From Alcanivorax sp. (GTDB lineage: Bacteria; Pseudomonadota; Gammaproteobacteria; Pseudomonadales; Alcanivoracaceae): a stretch of DNA of 64,000 bases. The number at the start of each line of letters is the position of its first letter. Position 1 is the stretch's first letter. Below the pieces are notes generated by a model. That model saw only the letters and a program-made list of their open reading frames with translations, ran no database searches and was not told where the DNA came from. The translations under genes were made by a program, and so were the position numbers. This document shows, in pieces, positions 37,572 to 46,553 of this stretch. The stretch spans positions 620,001 through 684,000 of the forward strand of contig NZ_CP080267.1 of assembly GCF_019431375.1 (NCBI RefSeq). Direction: 5' to 3'.

Positions 37572-38999
37572 TCAATCTACCGGACTGATGGTTTTTTGAT
37601 CAACAAGGATCACGTCAGCCTCTTCCTGCATGTGGATAAAGGGCTCCAGAATGGTGTTGCCACGCACCTCGGCCTCGATGACATGCAAAAAGGTGTAGGC
37701 ACCCAGCAGCTTGCGCGCCAGGAAAATAAATTCCTTGGGCGGCACGTCGAAATGCACCGACAGGGCATTGCGGCTGGCCCGGTTCATGATGCGGTTGGGC
37801 AGGTCGCTTCTACCCCAGCAGTATTCGCCCTTGTCATTGAGCACTTCCGCCGGTGGCGGGAAACGGTCCGGGTCCTGCAGCACCTCAATGGCTTCAAAAC
37901 ACAGCGAACAGAAATCATCCAGCAGTCGGCGCGGGGCGCCACGGGCCAGGAAATCCAGGGCGTTGAGAGCGCGAACCAGGCGGTCACCATCGTGGTGGAA
38001 GGAGGCGCGAATCATTTCCCGGCCCGGACCCAGCACCTCATTGTCAAAATCCCGAATTGCGCCGAAGTCCAGCAGTACAATTTGGTCATTTTCCGGGCTG
38101 TCGCCAAAACGCAGCAGATAGTTGCCGAAATTCGGATCGGTCTGCATTTTGTTCCATTCGAACACCTCCCGGCAGCACAGCTCCATGATGGCGCGACCGA
38201 TAAAGTTGCGGCGTTCCTGTGACAGCTTCAGCACGGAAGGGTCGGTGACGCTGATGCCGCGCTCGAACGTCATGCACATGATGTTGTGACTGGAGTACTC
38301 CGTGACGATTTCCGGCACCACAAAACGGGTATCTTCGGCCAGCACTTGTCGAAAATGGCGAGTGGTGTGGGCCTCAAGATCGTAATCCACTTCCCGCTGA
38401 AGCATTTCACGGACTTCATCGAGCCACAGATTGAATTGCTCGGTGATCGGAACCAGGCGACTCAGCTTGAGCAGGCGAACCAGGGCGCGCATGTCCGAGT
38501 CAATGGCATCGGCGACCCCGGGATATTGGATCTTGAGCACCAGCTCCTTGCCATCCGATTTACGTATGGCCTTGTGAACCTGGGCCAGGGAGGCGGCGCC
38601 CAGCGGCGTTTCCTCGATCTCGAGCTCCGCCATTTTGACCTCGCCAAGCTCTCGCTTGAGGTGGCGCTCAATGGAGGGCCACTCCAGGGCACTGGTCTGG
38701 TTTTCCAGGGTGTGCAGGGCGGTGGTCACTTCCTCAGGCAGGAAATGCTCGCCGAAAAGAGCCATCATCTGGCCGATTTTGACGACGGAACCCTTGAGCC
38801 GGCCCAGTTCATCCACCAGCTCCTGAGCACGGGCGGACAGGTTCTCCTTGCGGCGAGCCTCACGTTGATCCTTGGGGGTAAAAAGGGACCCGGCACTGGC
38901 GGTCGCATACTTGGCACCGGCCAGAAAGCCGGCCTTGGCCATGGAAAAGCGTCGCTCAACCGAGCCTGTCTTAACCCGTTTTACGGTTTTTCGTGTCAT
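37572..38999 (-). CDS. ABC1/UbiB-family atypical kinase
   Basis: A 475-residue ABC1/AarF family protein. Hallmarks: KxGQ in KIGQMMA, the Ala-rich nucleotide loop GAASLAQVHKA replacing the glycine loop, the catalytic Lys in LVLKIQYPG, DPNFGNYL and the DFG-type VLLDFGAI. There is no C-terminal pair of membrane helices as in UbiB, so it is closer to the second, soluble AarF clade. Family members act as ATPases in quinone or lipid biology. Genes for an alpha/beta hydrolase and an MpaB-type oxygenase follow on the other strand. Confidence 0.88.
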   Translation of the reverse strand: MTRKTVKRVKTGSVERRFSMAKAGFLAGAKYATASAGSLFTPKDQREARRKENLSARAQELVDELGRLKGSVVKIGQMMALFGEHFLPEEVTTALHTLENQTSALEWPSIERHLKRELGEVKMAELEIEETPLGAASLAQVHKAIRKSDGKELVLKIQYPGVADAIDSDMRALVRLLKLSRLVPITEQFNLWLDEVREMLQREVDYDLEAHTTRHFRQVLAEDTRFVVPEIVTEYSSHNIMCMTFERGISVTDPSVLKLSQERRNFIGRAIMELCCREVFEWNKMQTDPNFGNYLLRFGDSPENDQIVLLDFGAIRDFDNEVLGPGREMIRASFHHDGDRLVRALNALDFLARGAPRRLLDDFCSLCFEAIEVLQDPDRFPPPAEVLNDKGEYCWGRSDLPNRIMNRASRNALSVHFDVPPKEFIFLARKLLGAYTFLHVIEAEVRGNTILEPFIHMQEEADVILVDQKTISPVD

Positions 39000-39145
39000 A
39001 GTCGCGAGGAAACTCCGTTTGCCATCCTGAACGCCGGTGGCATTCTAGCCGGTATTGGATAGTGGGTCATTGCCCGGACCTGCTACAGGGTTTGTTGGTT
39101 TATGTCTGACAGGGTACAGAATAAGCGCCAGAAAGGAGAGCTTGC

Positions 39146-39916
39146 ATGGGAAGAACCTGGGTGTTGTTGCGTGGCCTGGTTCGTGAACAGAGGCACTGGG
39201 AGGATTTTCCCGAACAGTTTCAGGCCAGCGTGCCGCAGGACCGGGTTGTGACGGTGGATTTGCCTGGTAATGGACAGTTCTATCAGGACAAAAGCCCGAC
39301 TCGGGTTGCCGCCATGGTGGCCCATCTACGCAATCAACTTGCCAAGCAGGGGCATCAGGGTCCTTACCATCTGGTAGCCCTGTCATTAGGTGGCATGGTG
39401 GCGGTGCAATGGTTGTGTCAGGCACCTGGTGAAGTGGCATTTGCGGGCTTGATCAACACCAGCGCCAGCCGATACAGCCCGTTCTGGCAACGCCTGCGCC
39501 CGGCCAATTACCGCCGCCTGCTAAGTGATGCGGTATTCGGTCGTGACCGATTGCGCAAGGAAACCGCCATTCTGGAAATCACCTCAAACCTGCGTGAGCC
39601 GGCGTTTCTCCATCAACTGGCGGAGAGATGGGCGGAGTATGCCCGTGAAAAACCCGTATCGATGCGTAACAGCTTGAGACAGCTGCTTGCTGCCATGCGT
39701 TTTCGCGCCCCGACTGCATTACCACAAAGCGTGCCCGTGCTGATCATCAATGGGGCAGGGGACCGTCTGGTCAACCCGGCCTGCTCCCAGGCTCTCTCCC
39801 GAGCCTGGGATCTGCCCATCAAATCTCACCCCCAGGCAGGCCATGACCTCCCTCTGGATGCCCCTCAATGGTTGATCAACACCCTTATCGAAGGGGTAAC
39901 AGATTTCACTGTTTAG
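39146..39916 (+). CDS. Alpha/beta hydrolase
   Basis: A 256-residue alpha/beta-fold hydrolase. A full triad is visible: Ser80 in ALSLGG, Asp206 in GAGDRLV and His233 in AGHDLPLD. No signal peptide is present, so it is cytoplasmic. The oxyanion segment near the N-terminus reads LLRGLVREQRHW, in place of the usual HG motif. An AGGAGAG-like site precedes the ATG. The substrate is unknown. It stands alone, 79 bases before the MpaB-like gene on the same strand. Confidence 0.85.
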   Translation: MGRTWVLLRGLVREQRHWEDFPEQFQASVPQDRVVTVDLPGNGQFYQDKSPTRVAAMVAHLRNQLAKQGHQGPYHLVALSLGGMVAVQWLCQAPGEVAFAGLINTSASRYSPFWQRLRPANYRRLLSDAVFGRDRLRKETAILEITSNLREPAFLHQLAERWAEYAREKPVSMRNSLRQLLAAMRFRAPTALPQSVPVLIINGAGDRLVNPACSQALSRAWDLPIKSHPQAGHDLPLDAPQWLINTLIEGVTDFTV

Positions 39917-39994
39917 TGTGTTGACCGTATAGCCGCGGCGGCCTAGCGTTATTCCAGAACCCGTGAGTTCCAGGATAATAACAATGTCGAGGTT

Positions 39995-41140
39995 ATGATG
40001 GCTACACCGCAGGAACTGATCCGCTTCGAGCGAGGCCCGCAAAGCCCCCGCGAGCGGGTCTGGTGGGATCGCTATTCCCATGAACATCTGAACTCCTGGC
40101 GGCAGGTGCAGGATCCGCTCGCCGACCGCTGCGCGGCACAGATCAAGTTCACGCGGCCTTCCGGTCTGCTAGACGAGGTGGAAAAACGGGCCAGGGAAGA
40201 GGGAGGGGATTTTCAGGCCTTTCTGGACCATTGCCATACAGTGCCACCCTGGGTGGATTTCGACGCCATGGAGTTAGGGCGGCGCATGTATCGACGCAAC
40301 GGCGCGCTGCAGGGCCTGGTGCTGATGTGTTCAAGCCTTGTGGAGGGCTACGCGCACAACAAGCCATCCCAGGTGCTGGTGGCCACAGGTCGCTTGCAGA
40401 AAGACGTTTCCCGCAGGATTTACGAAACCGGACAGATGCTTCATAACATTGTCGGTGATGACGGCATCCGTCCAGGTGGACTGGGCCATCGCACCCTGAT
40501 GGAAGTGCGTCTGCTGCATGCCGCGGTCCGCCAGTTCCTGGCCAACAATCCGCGCTGGGACAACGCCAAATACGACCTGCCAATCAACCAGGAGGATATG
40601 GCCGGGACTGTGCTGGAGTTCGACTTCATGGTGGTAAGGGGGCTAAAGCGGCTGGGGCTGCAGATCAGTCGCACCGAGCATGAATCCATGCATTATTTCT
40701 GGCGCTATGCGGGCTATCTGCTTGGTGTGAATGAAGCCTTGCTGACAACCACTCTGGAAGAGCAGGAAATCCTTGCCATGCAGCTGACCTCGCACCTGTA
40801 TGATCCCACGGCAGATAGTGAATCACTGGCCAAGTCTCTGCTCCGAGACATGGCCGGCAAGCCGCCGTTCAATCTGTCCTATGAGGTATTACTTGGCTTC
40901 AGCCGCTACCTTATTGGAGACAAGGTTGCGGATGACCTGAATATCCACAGCAGCGTTTCCGCCGCCACCGCTGTGCGGATTGTGAAGACGGCTGTCAGTG
41001 CGGCCAGCTTCGGGGTGCGATTCCTGCCAGATCCGGCCAAACGAGCCCTGGAAGACCTGAACCATCGCCTGGGCAAGCAAACGTTGAAAGCGGGACTGGG
41101 GGATGACCCGGCTCGGTGGGGCTTCAAGGCGTTGGCCTGA
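39995..41140 (+). CDS. MpaB/rubber-oxygenase family (DUF2236) protein
   Basis: A 381-residue protein of the DUF2236 family, which includes fungal MpaB' and the haem latex-clearing oxygenase Lcp. Visible family motifs are LMEVRLLHAAVRQFL, EFDFMVVRGLKRLGL and EHESMHYFWRYAGYLLGV. The histidines and arginines in these helices are candidate haem or metal ligands. No signal peptide is present, unlike secreted Lcp, so an intracellular lipid or hydrocarbon oxidation role is more likely (inference). It ends at a bidirectional terminator shared with prc. Confidence 0.84.
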   Translation: MMATPQELIRFERGPQSPRERVWWDRYSHEHLNSWRQVQDPLADRCAAQIKFTRPSGLLDEVEKRAREEGGDFQAFLDHCHTVPPWVDFDAMELGRRMYRRNGALQGLVLMCSSLVEGYAHNKPSQVLVATGRLQKDVSRRIYETGQMLHNIVGDDGIRPGGLGHRTLMEVRLLHAAVRQFLANNPRWDNAKYDLPINQEDMAGTVLEFDFMVVRGLKRLGLQISRTEHESMHYFWRYAGYLLGVNEALLTTTLEEQEILAMQLTSHLYDPTADSESLAKSLLRDMAGKPPFNLSYEVLLGFSRYLIGDKVADDLNIHSSVSAATAVRIVKTAVSAASFGVRFLPDPAKRALEDLNHRLGKQTLKAGLGDDPARWGFKALA

Positions 41141-41146
41141 AAACAT

Positions 41147-41174
41147 AAAAAAACCGGCTGGTGCCGGTTTTTTT
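41147..41174 (+). terminator. Bidirectional terminator (MpaB-like / prc)
   Basis: AAAAAAACCGGC, loop TGGT, GCCGGTTTTTTT (stem 41152-41158 with 41163-41169). A and T runs flank both sides, serving the convergent DUF2236 and prc genes. Confidence 0.92.
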
Positions 41175-41196
41175 ATGCAGAAAAGATTGCCTGCCG

Positions 41197-43302
41197 TCAG
41201 CCTTTACGGGCCACCTGGTTCTCGCGTATCAGATTCATATAGTCCACCAGAATTTCCCCTGTTTCTCGCACATAGGGGTCTTCATCAATGGACTCTTCGT
41301 CACTTTCCGGATCAAGCGCTCGCTGCTCTTCAAGATCGCGAAGTTCCTTGATACTGGCCAGCGGCTCTTCGCCGCGAGACTGGCGACGACGGTTTTCAAT
41401 GGCGAGTCGCTCACTGTCCAGGGCTCTTTGAGTTGCGGTGCGACTTTTTTCGTTCAGAGACAACTCAGTGCGATTACGGTTTTCGTCCAGCAGCTTGCGC
41501 AGGGACTCCACGTAGATGAACTCAGGATTCTTGTTGATGCGGCCGGAGTGCTTTTCACGCAGTTCAGGCAAGTAAGGAACAATCTCACTGACCCGCTGGT
41601 ATTTGGCCGAGTCAATTTCATCCCAGGGCAGGGCATTGGGCAGCGAGCTTTCTCCCACTTCGTCCTTGTCGATCAGCGAGGGCATGTCCACGTCGGGCAC
41701 GATGCCAAGATTCTGGTTACTGGAACCGGACACCCGATAGAACTTGGCGTTGGTCATCTTGAGCTTGCCGTGGTTCAGGTCCAGCAATGTCTGCACTGTA
41801 CCCTTGCCGTAAGTCTGATCACCGACAATCAGGGCGCGACCGTAATCCTGCATTGCGCCGGCAAAGATTTCCGAGGCAGAAGCGCTGAAGCGATTGACCA
41901 TCACGGCCATGGGCCCGGCATAGAGCACCCCGGGGAATTTATCTCCCTCAATGCTGACCCGGCCATTGGACTCGCGTACCTGTACGGTGGGGCCACGATT
42001 AATAAACAGGCTGACCAGCTTGTTGACTTCGAGCAGGGAGCCGCCGCCATTGTTTCGCAGGTCAATTACCAGACCGTCGATATTTTCCTTGCGTAGCTCA
42101 ACCAGCAGCTTGGCCACATCGCTGGTGGTGCTGGTGTAGTTGGGATCACCCCGGTGGAAGGCGGCAAAATCCAGGTAAAACGCAGGAATCTCGATGATGC
42201 CAAGCTTCATGCTTTCACCATCACGCTCAATGGTGATCACATCTTTTTTGGCTGCCTGTTCTTCCAGCACCACCTTGTTGCGTTCGATGGTGATGGTGCG
42301 CGTATCGTGCTCGCTGGCGCTACCGGCAGGGATGATTTCCAGATTGACTTTGGTGCCCTTGGGTCCACGGATCTGATCCACTACTTCATCCAGGCGCAAA
42401 CCGATTACCGGTTCCGGCGCTTCGTCATCCTGGGAAACTCCGACGATCCTGTCAGCCGGCTTCAGCTGGCCGCTTTTTGCCGCCGGGCCGCCGGGGACCA
42501 GGCGCACCACTTTGGTATAACCGTCTTCGTATTGTAGCACTGCGCCGATACCTTCCAGGGAGCGGCTCATGCTGATATCGAAGTTTTCCGAGTTATGCGG
42601 TGTGAAATAGGTGGTGTGGGGGTCAAAGGTTTGTGTCAGCGCATTGATGTAAACCTGAAATACATCTTCCGGGGTGTTCTGGCTGATACGTTTGAGCTGA
42701 CTTTCATAGCGGCGAGTCAGGCGAGTGCGAATATCCTCCAGGGAACTGTCATTGAGGCGCATGGACAGGACGGCATTTTTCAACTGTCGTTGCCAGATAG
42801 CATCCAGTGCTGCCTCGTCTGCAGCCCAGGGCGCATCTTCACGGTCCACCAACACGGACTCCTCACCCTCAAAGCTCAGTGATTCCAGGTCATTCTCAAT
42901 GGTGTCGAGCAGCTTGCTCAACCGTGTTTCCAGGCGCTCCTGGAAACGGTTGAAGATGGTGTAGCCGGCTTCCAGCTGGCCCCGACTCAGTTGATCGTCC
43001 AGCTGATCCCGATAACGCTCGAATTCGCGAATGTCGCTGGCCAGGAAATACTGGCGGTTGGGGTCCAGGTCCTTGAGGTAGCTGTCCAGCACCTGGCTTG
43101 AGAGGCTGTCGTCAAACTCCAGCTGGCGATAATGATGCTTCAGCTTGGCGGCGATCTCCTCGGCGGCATCCAGCTGATCGCTGGTGGGTTTCAGGTCACC
43201 CTGAACTTCCGGCTCGGAACGAAGGCCACTCACTCCCTGAATGGCGCCCCCCAGCAGGACCAGTGCCAGAGCCAGAGGGAAGAGTTTACGAACTAGTGAC
43301 AT
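41197..43302 (-). CDS. prc: Tail-specific periplasmic protease Prc
   Basis: C-terminal processing protease, 701 residues from the ATG at 43302. That start gives a signal peptide (MSLVRKLFPLALALVLLGG); the frame is open 18 codons further upstream. After an N-terminal helical domain come a PDZ domain (LEGIGAVLQYEDGYTKVVRL...GGPAAKSG) and the S41 core. The core has the catalytic Ser in NRFSASASEIFAGAMQDYG and the Lys in TYGKGTVQ. The C-terminal DUF3340-type helical tail ends the protein. It trims the C-termini of periplasmic and lipoproteins, and in E. coli FtsI and MepS. It stands as a single gene. Confidence 0.95.
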   Translation of the reverse strand: MSLVRKLFPLALALVLLGGAIQGVSGLRSEPEVQGDLKPTSDQLDAAEEIAAKLKHHYRQLEFDDSLSSQVLDSYLKDLDPNRQYFLASDIREFERYRDQLDDQLSRGQLEAGYTIFNRFQERLETRLSKLLDTIENDLESLSFEGEESVLVDREDAPWAADEAALDAIWQRQLKNAVLSMRLNDSSLEDIRTRLTRRYESQLKRISQNTPEDVFQVYINALTQTFDPHTTYFTPHNSENFDISMSRSLEGIGAVLQYEDGYTKVVRLVPGGPAAKSGQLKPADRIVGVSQDDEAPEPVIGLRLDEVVDQIRGPKGTKVNLEIIPAGSASEHDTRTITIERNKVVLEEQAAKKDVITIERDGESMKLGIIEIPAFYLDFAAFHRGDPNYTSTTSDVAKLLVELRKENIDGLVIDLRNNGGGSLLEVNKLVSLFINRGPTVQVRESNGRVSIEGDKFPGVLYAGPMAVMVNRFSASASEIFAGAMQDYGRALIVGDQTYGKGTVQTLLDLNHGKLKMTNAKFYRVSGSSNQNLGIVPDVDMPSLIDKDEVGESSLPNALPWDEIDSAKYQRVSEIVPYLPELREKHSGRINKNPEFIYVESLRKLLDENRNRTELSLNEKSRTATQRALDSERLAIENRRRQSRGEEPLASIKELRDLEEQRALDPESDEESIDEDPYVRETGEILVDYMNLIRENQVARKG

Positions 43303-43479
43303 GCTGTTTCTCAAACGGTTTACCTGCAGTATAGACGACGGCCCGGAGGCGGTCATTCGCGGGTTGAATTCCTTTATAACCTGTAGACTACCGTGAAAGC
43401 GCGAAGTTGCACCGTCATAAAAGTCGCCAAATTACGGATTTTCAACAAATTACCACGACCCTAGCGTACGGGGGATGCT

Positions 43480-44703
43480 TTGCACAGACTGTTCAGCCTG
43501 TTTTTCCTTGCGGGTATCGCCGGAGCGGTGATCCAACTCCTGGGTGGAGATATGGCGGCGCCCGGGCGTTTAATCAATGCCCTCTGGTCGGCCGCGGATC
43601 TGGCCGTGGAGGTCAGCCTGGGGCTGATCGGGGTGCTGGCACTGTGGAGTGGGCTGTTCAAAATGGCCGAAGCCAGCAATCTGGCCGCGCGTTTGTCATC
43701 CTGGGTGGAGCCGGTTCTGGCCCGGCTGATGCCCGGAGTACGGCGTACTCCGGAGGCGTCCGCCCCCGTTTCCATGAATCTGGCCGCCAACATGCTGGGC
43801 CTGGACAATGCCGCCACACCGCTGGGCCTCAAGGCTATGGAGCGCCTGCAACAGGGTAATCCGGAGCCGACCCGGGCCACGGATAGCCAGATCATGTTTC
43901 TGGTGCTCAACACCTCGTCAGTGACCCTGGTGCCGGTAACCGTGCTGTTGTTTCGGGCCCAGCAGGGGGCCAGCGATCCGGCGGCGGTCTACCTGCCTCT
44001 ATTGATGGCCACCACGGTATCCACCCTGGTGGGCATTCTGGTCACCGCCCGGGTGCAGCGCATCTCCCTGCGCGACCCGTTGTTGCTGGTAGTGGCCGGG
44101 CTGTGGCTGACCATGCTGGCGGCACTGGGCACCGTGGTGTGGCTGGCGCCTACCGATCTGGCCAACACTCTCTCAAGCCTGCTCGGCAACGGCATTCTGC
44201 TGCTGGTATTGAGCGCCTTCTTCATCGCCGCCTGGCGGGGCGGGGTGGATAGCTACGACACCTTTGTGGAGGGTGCCAAGGAGGGTTTTACCCTGGCGGT
44301 AAGGCTGATTCCCTATCTGGTGGCCATGCTGGCAGCTATCGCCATGCTGAGAGCCGGCGGAGTGCTGGACCTGTTTCTCGACGGCATTCGCTACGGGGCC
44401 GCTGCGATTGGCTGGGACACCCGCTTTGTGGATGCGCTGCCGGTAGCCTTTCTCAAGCCGCTGAGTGGCTCCGGGGCCCGGGCAGCCATGGTGGATGTGA
44501 TGCAGACCCAGGGGGTGGATTCCCTGGCGGCACGGATGGCGGCGGTCATGCAGGGGTCCACCGAAACCACCTTCTATGTCCTGGCAGTGTACTTCGGCAG
44601 CGTGGGAATTCGTGATTTTCGGTACGCCCTGTGGTGCGGACTGGCGGCGGATGCAGCAGGCCTGATTGCCGCCATCTTGCTCAGTTACGCGTTCTGGGGG
44701 TGA
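43480..44703 (+). CDS. Fused SpmA-SpmB-like nucleoside recognition (Gate) membrane protein
   Basis: A 407-residue polytopic membrane protein made of two Gate (nucleoside recognition) domains. The first half resembles SpmA (SAPVSMNLAANMLGLDNAATPLGLKAM). The second resembles SpmB (VALPVAFLKPLSGSGARAAM-like segment and QGSTETTFYVLAVYFGSVGI). In spore formers these are two genes, spmA and spmB; here they are one. The role in non-spore-formers is unknown, possibly solute transport. The start is TTG 43480 after GGGGGA; the nearby ATG at 43475 is in another frame. The 3' end overlaps the convergent alkB gene by 19 bases. Confidence 0.87.
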   Translation: MHRLFSLFFLAGIAGAVIQLLGGDMAAPGRLINALWSAADLAVEVSLGLIGVLALWSGLFKMAEASNLAARLSSWVEPVLARLMPGVRRTPEASAPVSMNLAANMLGLDNAATPLGLKAMERLQQGNPEPTRATDSQIMFLVLNTSSVTLVPVTVLLFRAQQGASDPAAVYLPLLMATTVSTLVGILVTARVQRISLRDPLLLVVAGLWLTMLAALGTVVWLAPTDLANTLSSLLGNGILLLVLSAFFIAAWRGGVDSYDTFVEGAKEGFTLAVRLIPYLVAMLAAIAMLRAGGVLDLFLDGIRYGAAAIGWDTRFVDALPVAFLKPLSGSGARAAMVDVMQTQGVDSLAARMAAVMQGSTETTFYVLAVYFGSVGIRDFRYALWCGLAADAAGLIAAILLSYAFWG

Positions 44704-45332
44704 CAAGGGGTTAGGATCCGGCGAAAGGTCAGGTTAAGTCGCTCTGCCTGAACGCGCTGGCGGCGTGGCAACGCATGCTGAAACCCCCTCTGCACTTCCG
44801 GACTCATTAGCAACAGGCTGTTGTCTGGCAAGGCAAGGCACAGGCACTGTCGCCCACCGCCTCGGGGGCGAAATACGAAATCCCTCTCGGCGCCGAGGCT
44901 GTAGGACGCAATCCATGGCTCAGGCCCCAGCTCCGGTTCGTCGTCACTGTGATAGCCCATGCAATCCTTGCCGTTGCGGTAGCGATTGGCCAGTACCGAG
45001 TTAAAAGTATACCCGCAGAGTTCGCTAACGCTATCGCGTACGGGTCGCAGAACCTCGGGCCAGCCACCTGCCACATGCCGATGGCCCGAGTAACGGTAGG
45101 GGATACCCTCGTCACCATGCCAGGCGGTAAGCCGTGGTACGGTGTGGTAACGACCGAAGACCTGTATTCTCGGTTGCTGCCAGTCCAGCTCGTTATTCAA
45201 TGCCGTCTGCAGCGACTGGCTCAGCCGAGCGGGCAGGGCATCGCGCCATAGCCAGAGCCGGGCCTCACCGGCCAGCGTTATCAATTGCGGCGCGTTGTTC
45301 CGGCTCCCGGCCCGGGAATCGTTGACAGTCAT
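44685..45332 (-). CDS. alkB: AlkB-family alpha-ketoglutarate/Fe(II) dioxygenase
   Basis: Oxidative demethylase for alkylated nucleic acid bases, 215 residues. Iron ligands are His128 and Asp130 (YHSDDE) and His186 (FQHALPRR). The 2-oxoglutarate arginines Arg198 and Arg204 lie in RLNLTFR. The GYHSDDEPELGPEPWIASYSLG segment is typical of the ALKBH2/3-like bacterial group rather than classical E. coli AlkB. It overlaps the SpmAB-like gene at their convergent ends. Confidence 0.9.
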   Translation of the reverse strand: MTVNDSRAGSRNNAPQLITLAGEARLWLWRDALPARLSQSLQTALNNELDWQQPRIQVFGRYHTVPRLTAWHGDEGIPYRYSGHRHVAGGWPEVLRPVRDSVSELCGYTFNSVLANRYRNGKDCMGYHSDDEPELGPEPWIASYSLGAERDFVFRPRGGGRQCLCLALPDNSLLLMSPEVQRGFQHALPRRQRVQAERLNLTFRRILTPCHPQNA

Positions 45333-45395
45333 AAGCGTAGTGCTTTATCAAATTGCTGCCGGCCGCTTGCCGGCGATCATGATCAGGGAAACATC

Positions 45396-46346
45396 ATGCT
45401 GCATATCTTCCGCATCGAAAACGGTGTTCTGCGTGAAAAGGACACGGAAAGCATTCTGCCCTCTCTGGCCGAGGATGCCAGCTGGATTGACCTGGTGGAT
45501 TCGGAAGAGAGCGAACGGGAGCTGGTACAGCAATTCCTGGAGGCGGAACTGCCAGCGTCTGATGACATGGAGGAGATCGAAGCCTCAGCCCGATTCTTCA
45601 GCGATGAGCAGGGCTTGCATGTCCACTCCCTGTTCCTGTTCCAGTCCGAGGGTCGCGCCCGCACGTCCACGGTGGCCTTTGTGGTGCAGGAGGGGCGCCT
45701 GCTGTCATTCCGTGATTCGCGCCTGCCGGACTTCCGGCTGCTGCGCCTGCGTGTGCGCCGCGGCTGGGTAAAGGCCAAGCAGCCTATCGATATCCTGCTG
45801 AGCATTCTGGAGCAGAAGGTGGAAAACCTGGCCGATGCCCTGGAGGATGTGCACCGTGATCTGGAGCAGGTGGGTTACAGCGTGCTGGAGGAGGAAAACG
45901 GCGAGCTGGAAGAGGATATCGAGAAACTGGCCCGCCTGGAGGATACCAACGGCAAGATCCGCCTGTGCCTGATGGATACCCAACGCTCCATTTCCTTCAT
46001 TCAGCGCTATGTGCGTACCGACAAGGTGCGGCGCCGTACCTGTGCCGAGGTTCAGCATGACCTGGATACCCTGATGTCACACACCACCTTCCTGTTCGAC
46101 AAGATCAACTTCCTGATGGATGCGGCCCAGGGCTTTATCAATATCCAGCAGAACCAGATCATCAAGATCTTTTCCATCGCCGCTGTGGTTTTCCTGCCGC
46201 CCACCATGATCGCCAGCATCTATGGCATGAACTTCGAAATCATGCCTGAGCTGGATATGGCTTATGGCTATCCCATGGCGATCTGCCTGATGCTGCTATC
46301 CGGCATGACGCCATACTGGTTTTTCAAGCGCAAAGGCTGGCTGTGA
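45396..46346 (+). CDS. corA: CorA-family magnesium/cobalt transporter
   Basis: Inner-membrane pentameric divalent cation channel, 316 residues. The large cytoplasmic N-terminal domain is followed by two C-terminal helices carrying the selectivity motif YGMN (SIYGMNFEIMPEL). The protein ends in FKRKGWL, as E. coli CorA does. ATG 45396 was chosen for its AGGGA ribosome site; the frame is open to 45285. Its upstream neighbour alkB is divergent. Confidence 0.94.
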   Translation: MLHIFRIENGVLREKDTESILPSLAEDASWIDLVDSEESERELVQQFLEAELPASDDMEEIEASARFFSDEQGLHVHSLFLFQSEGRARTSTVAFVVQEGRLLSFRDSRLPDFRLLRLRVRRGWVKAKQPIDILLSILEQKVENLADALEDVHRDLEQVGYSVLEEENGELEEDIEKLARLEDTNGKIRLCLMDTQRSISFIQRYVRTDKVRRRTCAEVQHDLDTLMSHTTFLFDKINFLMDAAQGFINIQQNQIIKIFSIAAVVFLPPTMIASIYGMNFEIMPELDMAYGYPMAICLMLLSGMTPYWFFKRKGWL

Positions 46347-46356
46347 AAGGCAGTTA

Positions 46357-46545
46357 ACCGTTAATAGTGAATAGTTAACAGCGAAAAACCTTGTGCCGAG
46401 GCACCTGTAGGAGCACCGCTTGAGGTGCGAAAGAGGCGGAGCGAGAAGCGAGTAACGAGTCGCGAAAACCAGAATCGTAGCGCCGGTTTGTTTTTCGCCT
46501 TTCGAAACTCGCTTCTCGTAACTCGTAACTCGTACTCTCCTTGGT
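46357..46545. repeat. Composite REP-like repeat region
   Basis: Non-coding and rich in repeats. It holds GTTAAC motifs (around 46353 and 46374) and a REP-like hairpin, TAGGAGCACC...GGTGCGA (arms 46413-46417 and 46424-46428). A perfect 12-bp inverted pair, CGAGAAGCGAGT (46442-46453) with ACTCGCTTCTCG (46507-46518), follows. Tandem TAACTCG units end the stretch near 46519-46533. It separates the convergent corA and metallo-hydrolase genes. Confidence 0.6.
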
Positions 46546-46553
46546 TGGCGCAA

